Positions 1 to 6,957 of a stretch of DNA of 64,000 nt are shown here, piece by piece. The DNA lies in the NCBI RefSeq assembly GCF_036250735.1, contig NZ_CP109430.1, positions 2,418,001 through 2,482,000 on the forward strand, written 5' to 3'. Position numbers and translations under genes: made by a program. Below the pieces are notes generated by a model that had not been told where the DNA came from, did no database searches, and worked only from the letters and a program-made list of their open reading frames with translations. This DNA comes from Streptosporangium sp. NBC_01495 (GTDB lineage Bacteria > Actinomycetota > Actinomycetes > Streptosporangiales > Streptosporangiaceae). Numbering within the stretch: the stretch's first letter is position 1; each line of letters begins with the position of its first letter.

Positions 1-170
1 ACGTGACCCCATAACCCATAGCTGGTCGTCAATTGCCGCTTTTGTGTACTTGCTGTGATCGCTTGATTACTTTCGGTATACTGACACAACTGCGAGGGCT
101 CGACAAGTTGTCCGGCCTCATCGATTGGACCGCGCCTCGATGTGCGCGACCAGCTCGGAAGGAATTGGGT

Positions 171-1028
171 ATGGCCGCTCCGAAGTGGATCACGTTGCGT
201 TCCCAGTGGCTTGGTCAGCAACTTCGGGAACTGAGGGAGACCAACGATCTCCTCCTCAAGGACGTGGCCGAGTATCTGCAACGTGATCCGGGCACCATCA
301 GCCGCTTCGAGTCCGGCGGATATCCCATTCGGAGACCCGACCTGTTCGCGCTTCTCGACCTGTACGGCGTCGCGGACGGTCATCGTCGTGAGGCGCTACT
401 GAAGCTGAGCCAGGAGGTCTGGCAGAAGGGCTGGTGGGACGGCTATGCCGGAGAGGTCGTCGGCTGGCTCATCGACTACGTCTGGCTGGAGTCGCGGGCC
501 AGGGAGATTCACACATTCGACAACACGTTGCTACCGGGACTGTTGCAAACCGAGGCTTATGCGCGTGCGGTGATCGCTGCGGCCGATTTCGACGTGGACG
601 TCGAGCAGAGAACGCGCTGGCTCGAACTTCGTATGTCCCGTCAGGGGATCCTCAAGGGCGACGTTCCGCCGCGACTGTCGGCGATCGTCGACGAGGGGGT
701 GCTTCGGCGCCGGGTCGGCGGCTCGGAATGCATGGCGACGCAACTCCGGCATCTGGCCGAGTGTGCCGTCCAGTCGAACATCGAGGTTCGTGTCCTCCCG
801 TTCAGTGCCGGAGCGCATGCCAGTCCAACCGGCGCGTTCCGGATCCTCAAGGTGGAGGATCCTTTTCCCGAGGTCGCTTACGCGGATACCGCGAAGGGTG
901 CCATCTATATCGAATCACCAGATACAGAACGTTTGGTGCAGACATACGATGAATTGCGGAAGCTCACCCTTACGCGTGAGGAGTCGGTCAGGCTGATCTC
1001 CGCGACGGCAGAGGAGTTGTTGAGATGA
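171..1028 (+). CDS. XRE-family helix-turn-helix regulator with DUF5753 domain
   Basis: This 285-residue regulator has an N-terminal XRE-type HTH (about residues 12-65; 'LLLKDVAEYLQRDPGTISRF' is the helix-turn-helix) followed by the DUF5753 ligand/effector-like domain, beginning around 'IHTFDNTLLPGLLQTEAYAR' and running to the C terminus. Such proteins pair with small DUF397 proteins in actinomycetes, often in development or antibiotic control. I chose the ATG at 171 because it follows a purine-rich GGAAGGAA stretch and fits the family N terminus; the open frame extends upstream to 33, but that extra part is not family-like. A TATACT -10-like hexamer lies at 77-82. The stop overlaps the next start as ATGA, so the pair is translationally coupled. 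The family call is secure; the regulon is unknown. Confidence 0.93.
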   Translation: MAAPKWITLRSQWLGQQLRELRETNDLLLKDVAEYLQRDPGTISRFESGGYPIRRPDLFALLDLYGVADGHRREALLKLSQEVWQKGWWDGYAGEVVGWLIDYVWLESRAREIHTFDNTLLPGLLQTEAYARAVIAAADFDVDVEQRTRWLELRMSRQGILKGDVPPRLSAIVDEGVLRRRVGGSECMATQLRHLAECAVQSNIEVRVLPFSAGAHASPTGAFRILKVEDPFPEVAYADTAKGAIYIESPDTERLVQTYDELRKLTLTREESVRLISATAEELLR

Positions 1029-1276
1029 ACGCGATGGAAGGGCACGAGGTGCTCGGCCCCGGCGAACTGGCCGGTGTCGCCTGGCGTATCAGTGCGCGGA
1101 GTGAGAACGGCGGAGGGAATTGCGTCGAGGCCGGGCCGCTGGGCGACGGCAGTGGGCGGGTCGCCGTACGGCACAGCCACCGGCCCGGCGGTGAGGTGAT
1201 CGTCTATACCCGCGCCGAGTGGGAGGCGTTCATCGGCGGCGTCAAGGACGGGGAGTTCGACTTCTCCGCCATGTGA
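1025..1276 (+). CDS. DUF397 domain protein
   Basis: An 83-residue DUF397 protein. The family pattern is visible: W.....S.NGGGNCVE, then a GxVAVRxSxRPxG block and a final 'YTRAEWEAFIGGVKDGEFD'. DUF397 proteins are small partners of XRE/DUF5753 regulators and are thought to modulate them. Its ATG overlaps the upstream stop by four bases, so it is co-translated with the regulator at 171-1028. The single Cys in the conserved NC motif is present. The molecular mechanism is unproven here. Confidence 0.93.
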   Translation: MNAMEGHEVLGPGELAGVAWRISARSENGGGNCVEAGPLGDGSGRVAVRHSHRPGGEVIVYTRAEWEAFIGGVKDGEFDFSAM

Positions 1277-1580
1277 AGCACGCGACGGCGACCTGAGCCC
1301 GCCGTGGTGCGGGCGGCGTTACGAGTCGCCGAGGGTCCTGGACGCCGCAGGGCTGTTCTCCGGCGGCCGGATCGAACGTGGGGTAGCGTACGCGGCGGCG
1401 CGGTGGATGGCCGCGCTCGCGGCGGGCTGGGATCTCGGCGGTTGGCGGACCTCAATCGTGCCATCGAGGCGGTGGAGCGGAATTCGCCCCGGTTGATCCG
1501 GTCGCAGCCTCCTCATCCGCCGAGCGGGCGTTCGCCGGTGACGGGAATCGATGGGCACCGGTGCGTGGTTTGCTTACCCC
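1277..1580. other. intergenic stretch without a recognised gene
   Basis: About 300 bases between the DUF397 gene and the N-acetyltransferase. Reading frames here are arginine- and glycine-rich and have no recognisable domain. I see no convincing terminator or operator. Confidence 0.5.
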
Positions 1581-2354
1581 ATGGACAAGTCGCAGATCAC
1601 CCGCTATCTGGACAGATTTGACATGGTTCGGCCCACGGAGCCGGATGTTCAGAGCCTGCGAGCCCTGCAGCTCGCGCACCTGAAAGCGGTGCCGTTCGAG
1701 AATCTGAGCATCCATCTCGGCGAGCCGATCGCGCTCGAACCGGACGCGCTGTTCGACAAGATCGTCGTCCGCCGTCGGGGTGGCTTCTGTTACGAGCTGA
1801 ACGGGTTGTTCGCCGAGTTGCTGACCGCGCTCGGCTACCGGGTGACGCTGCTGGCCGCCCGGGTCTTCGGCGGCGGCGGTGTGCCGGGGCCGCTCTTCGA
1901 CCATCTGGCGCTGCGCGTCGATCTCGACGAGCCGTGGCTGGTCGACGTCGGGTTCGGCGACTTCTCCGACGGGCCGCTGCGGCTCGACGAGCGCGCGGAG
2001 CAGAAGGACGGCGGGGGCGCGTTCCGGATCGGGCTCGCTCCCGGCGACCACGGCGACCTCGACGTCACGCACAACGGCGACCCGGGCTACCGGCTGACCG
2101 CCCGGCCCTACGAGCTGGCGGACTTCGTCCCGATGTGCTGGTGGCAGGCGACCTCCCCACGGTCGCACTTCACCAGGTCGCCGGTCTGCTCGATGCGTAC
2201 GTCCCGGGGCCGGACCACGCTCCGCGACCGCAAAATGATCCACACCGTGGACGGCGAGCGCACCGAGCGCGTCCTGGACGAGATCGAGCTTCTCCCCGCC
2301 TACCTCGACCACTTCGGGATCACGCTCGACCGCGTCCCGTCCACCGGGGCGTGA
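1581..2354 (+). CDS. nat: arylamine N-acetyltransferase
   Basis: A cytoplasmic enzyme that transfers acetyl from acetyl-CoA to arylamines or hydrazines, or acts as an amide synthase in secondary metabolism. With the ATG at 1581 the protein is 257 residues and the catalytic triad falls where the family has it: Cys70 in RRGGFCYELN, His108 in LFDHLAL and Asp122 in LVDVGFGD. An ATG at 1551 gives ten more residues behind a GGGAA; the 1581 start better matches the family, which opens with 'MD...ITRYLDR'. It stands alone and is followed by a convergent toxin-antitoxin-like pair. Substrate unknown. Confidence 0.92.
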   Translation: MDKSQITRYLDRFDMVRPTEPDVQSLRALQLAHLKAVPFENLSIHLGEPIALEPDALFDKIVVRRRGGFCYELNGLFAELLTALGYRVTLLAARVFGGGGVPGPLFDHLALRVDLDEPWLVDVGFGDFSDGPLRLDERAEQKDGGGAFRIGLAPGDHGDLDVTHNGDPGYRLTARPYELADFVPMCWWQATSPRSHFTRSPVCSMRTSRGRTTLRDRKMIHTVDGERTERVLDEIELLPAYLDHFGITLDRVPSTGA

Positions 2355-2410
2355 CCTTCCGTCCCCGGTCCGCTTCGTGACGAGTGGGGAAGGTGGTGGG
2401 CAGCGCGGTG

Positions 2411-2818
2411 TCAGGCGCTCTGGCGGTCTTCGCTCTTGCTCGTGCGGATCTGCTGGATCCGCTGCTTGCTCAGCCCCAGCAACTCCCCGATGTCAGGGTC
2501 CGACAGGCCGAGTGTGGCCAGCTGGTCGACGCGCGCCCTGGCTGTCCTGGTGTAGTCGTCGGCGATCGCGGTGGCCCGTCGCTGGAGCTCGGCGAAATCG
2601 TTCAGGTCGTCCTCGGTGAGACCGGGCAGGGTGTAGTGGAACACCGGAGTGGGTGGCCGGTCGCGGTCGGCGAAGAGGAAGGGCAACCCTTCGGCGATGT
2701 CGCCGTGCAGCTCCTTCAGGGAGCGCGCGGACATGCCGCCCGCCACGCCGTGCACGGTCGCGAGCCACAGCGCGCCGGTTTTGGTGACGTGAACGTCAAC
2801 GCTGTCTTGGGCGCCCAT
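2411..2818 (-). CDS. HicB-like antitoxin with C-terminal HTH
   Basis: A 135-residue protein. The N-terminal half (about 1-60) resembles the HicB partial RNase H fold: 'VDVHVTKTGALWLATVHGV' then a 'SARSLKELHGDIAEGLPFL' stretch. A helical region follows, and the C terminus (about 100-130, 'LGLSDPDIGELLGLSKQRIQ') is an HTH likely to bind its own promoter. It lies immediately downstream of the 90-residue ORF at 2818-3090, overlapping it by one base (TGATG). That order and coupling suit a type II toxin-antitoxin module. The HicB assignment is from pattern only; an unrelated small DNA-binding protein remains possible. Confidence 0.72.
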   Translation of the reverse strand: MGAQDSVDVHVTKTGALWLATVHGVAGGMSARSLKELHGDIAEGLPFLFADRDRPPTPVFHYTLPGLTEDDLNDFAELQRRATAIADDYTRTARARVDQLATLGLSDPDIGELLGLSKQRIQQIRTSKSEDRQSA

Positions 2819-3090
2819 CAGTCCTCCAGCCAGTCATCACCGAACAGGGACGCGAGCGCCCGTTCGAGATTTTCCACAACGTGCGGTGTCTCGCCCGGAT
2901 ACAGCGGGACGATCGCGCGTGCCGCGACGCGGCCCTGGGCATCCCACAGCAGCAGGAAGCGCTGCCTCCTGGTCGTCTCGGCCCAGTCGCAGCGCAGCCC
3001 GTGGTCACGGGCGAGGGCTGTGATCCGGTCGCGGATCGCCGCGTAGTCGTCTCGTTCCACCACACGCGGCAGACTATATCCCTTGCTCAC
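2818..3090 (-). CDS. small protein, candidate toxin partner of the HicB-like antitoxin
   Basis: About 90 residues; GTG at 3090 is preceded by AAGGGG, while a TTG at 3099 is also possible. The central part (IRDRITALARDHGLRCDWA, then RQRFLLLWDAQGR) has an alternating helix-strand layout, and 'VPLYPGETPHVVENLERALA' near the end resembles the 'P.H..e....l' end of HicA-type dsRBD-fold toxins. It is upstream of and overlapping the antitoxin gene, as in hicAB. The classic HicA 'G.H' core is not clear, so the toxin role is inferred from context. Confidence 0.6.
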   Translation of the reverse strand: MSKGYSLPRVVERDDYAAIRDRITALARDHGLRCDWAETTRRQRFLLLWDAQGRVAARAIVPLYPGETPHVVENLERALASLFGDDWLED

Positions 3091-3307
3091 CAGCGACAAT
3101 GCCCCTTGTCGGCATGTTCGTTATGGTGTGTCGCCCTTTACGGCCGGTCATTCTCCGACAACCGGATCATTTTTTGCCGCGAGATTTCCGTCGAGTGGAG
3201 CCGGCAGGCCCGATCGGTCACGCGAGATCGGGAGCGGGCCTGGTGACATCATGACGGGAGACACCAGCCTGGCGGGCTCCGTGATGGAGGGCGGAACGTG
3301 ACCCGGC

Positions 3308-5086
3308 TCAGGCGGAGGTGAGGGAGCGGTCGCGGTTGACGAGGGCGGCGTAGGGGCCGTCGGCCGCGAGGAGCTCGTCGTGGGTGCCGCGTTCGACGAC
3401 GTGGCCGTGGTCGAGGACCACGATCTGGTCCGCGTCGCGGATCGTCGACAGGCGGTGGGCGATCGTGATGGTGGTACGGCCGTGCGACAGGGTGTCCAGG
3501 GCCTCCTGGACGGCGCGCTCGGTCTGGGTGTCGAGGGAGCTGGTGGCCTCGTCGAGGATGAGCACGGGCGGGTCGCGCAGCAGCGTCCTGGCGATGGCCA
3601 GACGCTGCTTCTCGCCGCCGGAGAAGCGGTAGCCGCGCTCGCCGACCACGGTGTCGTACCCGTCGGGAAGTGACGCGATGTGGTCGTGGATCCGGGCGGC
3701 CCGCGCGGCCGCGACGATCTCCTCGTCGGTGGCGGAGGGCTTGGCGAACCGGAGGTTGTCGGCGATCGAGGAGTGGAACAGGTAGGTCTCCTGCGAGACC
3801 ACGCCGACCGTGTCGGCCAGGGCCTCGAAGGTCAGGTCGCGCACGTCCACCCCGTCGATCGTGACCCGGCCGCCCGTCACGTCGTACAGACGGGGTAGTA
3901 GGTAGCTCAGCGTGGTCTTGCCCGAGCCGGTCTCGCCGACCACGGCCAGGGCGGTGCCCGCGGGGACGGTGAGGTCGACGTCCGAGAGGGTCGGGGCCTC
4001 GCCGTAGGAGAAGTCGACGTGCTCGAAGCGGATCTCGCCGCGTACGGTCTCCGGCGTGCGGGTGCCGGGGTGGATGTCCACGGCCAGGTCCAGATACTCG
4101 AAGATCCGGCCGAACAGCGCCAGGGAGCTCTGCACGTCGACGCCGAGCCGCAGCAGCGACACGGCGGGCCGGAACAGGTTCATCTGGAGCGTGGTGAAGG
4201 CGACGACGGTGCCGATGGAGACGGTCGAGGTCAGCCCGGTGGCCCAGTAGATCACCGCGGGCATGGCCGCCATGATGATCTGGATGGTCGACTGCCGCCA
4301 GCGTCCGGCCATGCTGGAGCGGACCTCCAGGTCGGCCAGCTCGTCCGAGGCGGCCGAGAACCGCCCGGCCAGCTCGGGGCCGCGGCCCATCGTCCGGCCC
4401 AGCAGGATGCCGCTGATCGACAGCGACTCCTGGACCATCGACGACATGGCGGCCATCTTCCGCTGCCGCTCGGAGGTGATCTTCCTGCGTTCCCGGCCGA
4501 CCTTGCGGCTGATCCCGACGAAGAGGGGGAGCAGCAGCAGCGACACCACGGTCAGCCGCCAGTCCAGCACGAGCATCGCGATGATCGTCGCCACCACGGT
4601 GGTCAGGTTGGAGACCATCGAGGCCGCGGTGGAGGTGACCACCAGCTGCATGCCGCCGATGTCGCTGGCGATGCGCGACTGCACCTCGCCGGTCCTGGTG
4701 CGGGTGAAGAAGGCCATGGACATGCGCTGCAGGTGGCCGTAGACGCCGGTACGCAGGTCGTGCATGACGCGCTGGCCGACCCCGGTGGAGATCAGCGTCT
4801 GGACGACGTCGAGCACGCTGGTGACGACGGCGACCGCGACCATGCCGAGCGCGAGCAGGGTGAGCAGGCCGGTCCTGCCGTGCGGGATGGCGTCGTCGAG
4901 CACCGAGCGGAGCATGAACGGCGAGGCCAGCGAGACGAGCGAGGACAGTCCGATGAGGGCGCCCACGATGGAGAGGCGGCCCCGGTAGGGACGGAACAGA
5001 CCGATGACGCGCCGCAGGGGGGCGCGGGGTTCGTCGTTCACGTCAGGTGTTTCGTGCCGCATGGCACTCTTGGTTCGTTCCTCCAC
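3308..5086 (-). CDS. ABC exporter, fused permease and ATPase (MDR type)
   Basis: A 592-residue half-transporter. Residues about 38-315 form the six-helix ABC exporter membrane domain. The rest is the ATPase: Walker A GETGSGKTT at about 384-392, signature FSGGEKQRLA, Walker B VLILDEATSSLD and the H-loop IAHRLSTI. Such proteins homodimerise and export lipophilic drugs, lipids or peptides. The GTG at 5086 has AGGAG four bases upstream; an ATG at 5062 lacks a good ribosome site. It diverges from a marR gene across 78 bases that contain an inverted repeat, so repression by that MarR protein is likely. Substrate not deducible. Confidence 0.95.
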   Translation of the reverse strand: MEERTKSAMRHETPDVNDEPRAPLRRVIGLFRPYRGRLSIVGALIGLSSLVSLASPFMLRSVLDDAIPHGRTGLLTLLALGMVAVAVVTSVLDVVQTLISTGVGQRVMHDLRTGVYGHLQRMSMAFFTRTRTGEVQSRIASDIGGMQLVVTSTAASMVSNLTTVVATIIAMLVLDWRLTVVSLLLLPLFVGISRKVGRERRKITSERQRKMAAMSSMVQESLSISGILLGRTMGRGPELAGRFSAASDELADLEVRSSMAGRWRQSTIQIIMAAMPAVIYWATGLTSTVSIGTVVAFTTLQMNLFRPAVSLLRLGVDVQSSLALFGRIFEYLDLAVDIHPGTRTPETVRGEIRFEHVDFSYGEAPTLSDVDLTVPAGTALAVVGETGSGKTTLSYLLPRLYDVTGGRVTIDGVDVRDLTFEALADTVGVVSQETYLFHSSIADNLRFAKPSATDEEIVAAARAARIHDHIASLPDGYDTVVGERGYRFSGGEKQRLAIARTLLRDPPVLILDEATSSLDTQTERAVQEALDTLSHGRTTITIAHRLSTIRDADQIVVLDHGHVVERGTHDELLAADGPYAALVNRDRSLTSA

Positions 5087-5101
5087 GGAACTCCTTTCTG
5101 A

Positions 5102-5115
5102 TGTTTACTCAAACA
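5102..5115. promoter_or_regulatory. inverted repeat, probable MarR operator
   Basis: TGTTT-ACTC-AAACA: perfect 5-bp arms around four bases, in the short region between the divergent ABC exporter and marR genes. Size and place suit a MarR dimer site controlling both genes. Confidence 0.55.
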
Positions 5116-5164
5116 GAGGTTACCTCACATTCATTCCCCGTGGCACTGGGATAAGTTCGGCGCT

Positions 5165-5575
5165 GTGGAGACGGAACTGGCCGACCTGGTGCACGGTGTC
5201 GGCCGTCGACTGCGGCAGGGGTACGGCGAGCGGCTCGGCCCGCTCGGCCTGAGCCCCGGCCAGGCACGGGCGCTCAGGGTCATCGTCGACTCCGAGCCGC
5301 CGCTGAAGATGGTGCAGCTCGCCGAGAGGCTGCGGATCGTGCCCCGCTCGGTGACCCCGGTGATCGACGCCCTGGAGGAGGCCGGACTGGTCCGCCGCGA
5401 GGTCGATCCGGCCAACCGCCGCTCCACGCTGCTCGTGGTGACCGACGAGGGCCGCGAGCGGTACGAGCGGGTGCGCGAGGCGCGCAGGCGGGTGGCCGAG
5501 GAACTGTTCTCGGTGCTCACCTCCGAGCAGCAGGACCGGCTCAGGGAACTGCTGGGCGCGGTCGACGCCCAGTAG
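5165..5575 (+). CDS. MarR-family transcriptional regulator
   Basis: A 136-residue winged-helix repressor. Helices at both ends form the dimer interface; the DNA-binding core is 'MVQLAERLRIVPRSVTPVID' and the wing is 'VDPANRRSTLLVVTDEGR'. The GTG at 5165 has no clear Shine-Dalgarno sequence, and an AT-rich GGATAAG lies just upstream, so a leaderless message is possible. It is divergent from the ABC exporter at 3308-5086, the standard arrangement for a MarR repressor of a drug exporter. Ligand unknown. Confidence 0.92.
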   Translation: METELADLVHGVGRRLRQGYGERLGPLGLSPGQARALRVIVDSEPPLKMVQLAERLRIVPRSVTPVIDALEEAGLVRREVDPANRRSTLLVVTDEGRERYERVREARRRVAEELFSVLTSEQQDRLRELLGAVDAQ

Positions 5576-5680
5576 GTCCGGACGCCCGGTCTGGAGGCCC
5601 GGTTCGGAGGCCCGGTTCGGACGTCCGGTTGGTCTGGACATCCAATGAATCCGGATACCCGGTCGGTCCGGACGTCCAAT

Positions 5681-5753
5681 CGGTCCTCTTGGACCGCATA
5701 GTCCTAAGAGGACCGCATCGGTCCGAGAGGATCGCGTCGGTCCAAGAGGACCG
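5681..5753. repeat. paired hairpins between convergent genes, likely bidirectional terminator
   Basis: CGGTCC-TCTT-GGACCG at 5681-5696 and CGGTCC-AAGA-GGACCG at 5738-5753 are each hairpins, and each is the exact reverse complement of the other. Between them lie degenerate copies of the same words. They follow a run of 'cggtccggacgtcc' variants from about 5576, between marR (+) and the amidohydrolase gene (-). Termination from both sides is the simplest role. Confidence 0.55.
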
Positions 5754-5756
5754 TGG

Positions 5757-6815
5757 TCAGGCCAGGCGCCTGGCCTCCGCGTCGCCGGTCTCGGCGTCGC
5801 TCTCGTCGAGGCGCCAGCGGGGGCTGCCGCCCACGAAGGTGGCCACGCACCGTCCCGGCCCCTCGTGGAGCAGGGCGGTGTAGGCGGTCCGCTCGTCGGC
5901 CTCCACGGCGAAGACGGCGAAGTCGGCCCGGCCGCCCCGTCCCAGGGAGCCCAGGCGGCCGGGGCCCTCGGCCATGCCCAGCGCCCGCGCGCCGCCCAGC
6001 GTCACCGCCTCGACCAGGAGCCGGTCGTGGCCCGGGGCGTAGGAGAGCGCGCGGGCGACCGACAGCGGGTCGCCGCCCGTACGGGTGCCGACGGAGATCG
6101 CGCTCTCGCCGTCGAGGAGGCCTTCCGCGGCGAACGGCGACGAGATGGCGATCACCGTGCCGCGGATCCCGAGGAGCTTGCGGTCGGCCTCGGCGAGCGG
6201 GCCGGAGATCGCGACGTGGCAGCCCGCGGTGAGCACCCCCACCTCGTCGAGGAAGCCGACCGGGTGGCGGCCGGGCTCGGCGTGGAGCCGGAGCCCGAAC
6301 GTCTGGGACAGGACGGCCAGGTCCTCCATGACGAGGGGGTCGGGGGAGTGGGCGGCGATGCCGATGACGCCCGGGTGGTCGACCTCGCGGATCGCGGTGA
6401 TCAGCCGGTCGCGCCCCTCGTCCTCCCACTGCTCCTCGTCCTCGCAGCGGGTCTCCAGATAGGTCACGCCGCCCAGTCCGGCCTCGCCGAGGGTGGAGGC
6501 GGCGTCGAGGTCCGCGGCGACGCCTCCCGCCGCCGTGACGCCGTGGACGGGCGCCGGGGCGGAGGTCCTGTCGAGCCGGAGATGCGCGTCGATCAGTCCC
6601 GGCACGATCATGCCCGGCCAGTGGACCGGGGACAGGAGGGGATGGGCGGCCTCGATCTCGGCGCGCGGCCCGACCCGCACGATCCGGTCGCCCCTGACGA
6701 CGATCGCCCCGTCCCTGACGGGAGGGCTCGCGACGGGCAGCACCAGGGGTGCGCAGTGGATGGAGACGACTGCCCGAGCACGCGTGCCGATGGTCCGACC
6801 GGCCCGCGTCGACAT
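5757..6815 (-). CDS. amidohydrolase-family protein with altered metal site
   Basis: A 352-residue protein of the amidohydrolase superfamily (SsnA/Atz-like side). The N-terminal beta domain 'DGAIVVRGDRIVRVGP' leads into PGLIDAH, and the C terminus returns with 'GRLGSLGRGGRADFAVFAVE', the standard sandwich. The metal motif HxH after the first strand is changed: His78-Leu-Arg80. Later family histidines seem retained in LHAEP and GCHVAIS, and the usual catalytic aspartate region reads GTRTGGDP. The ATG at 6815 has AGGAG at good spacing; the frame is open further upstream but unrelated to the family. The enzyme may bind one metal differently, or not be a classical hydrolase. Confidence 0.82.
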   Translation of the reverse strand: MSTRAGRTIGTRARAVVSIHCAPLVLPVASPPVRDGAIVVRGDRIVRVGPRAEIEAAHPLLSPVHWPGMIVPGLIDAHLRLDRTSAPAPVHGVTAAGGVAADLDAASTLGEAGLGGVTYLETRCEDEEQWEDEGRDRLITAIREVDHPGVIGIAAHSPDPLVMEDLAVLSQTFGLRLHAEPGRHPVGFLDEVGVLTAGCHVAISGPLAEADRKLLGIRGTVIAISSPFAAEGLLDGESAISVGTRTGGDPLSVARALSYAPGHDRLLVEAVTLGGARALGMAEGPGRLGSLGRGGRADFAVFAVEADERTAYTALLHEGPGRCVATFVGGSPRWRLDESDAETGDAEARRLA

Positions 6816-6920
6816 AGGCGCTCCTGTATGTTCGTCCCTTTTGGAGAGGTTAAGGGGATGGGCCGGAGATCTCAAATGCATCTCCGGTAAACGTCTTCCC
6901 ACCTTCCTGACAGAAGATTG

Positions 6921-6949
6921 TTGATCTATCTGAAAACGGTCGATACCGT
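6921..6949 (+). promoter_or_regulatory. putative promoter of the M6 protease gene
   Basis: TTGATC at 6921-6926 and TACCGT at 6944-6949 are separated by 17 bases. The GTG at 6958 lies eight bases after the -10-like box and has no Shine-Dalgarno sequence, consistent with a leaderless transcript. Pattern only. Confidence 0.4.
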
Positions 6950-6957
6950 CTTTTAAC

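Noticed and set aside
1304..1621. 105-residue ORF before the N-acetyltransferase
   Set aside because: Arginine/proline-rich, overlaps the N-acetyltransferase start in another frame, no family.
3083..3301. 72-residue ORF between the toxin-antitoxin pair and the exporter
   Set aside because: No ribosome site, no recognisable motif; composition fits intergenic DNA.
4019..5101. 360-residue plus-strand ORF opposite the ABC exporter
   Set aside because: Antisense shadow of the transmembrane domain; rich in G/H/D repeats, no domain.
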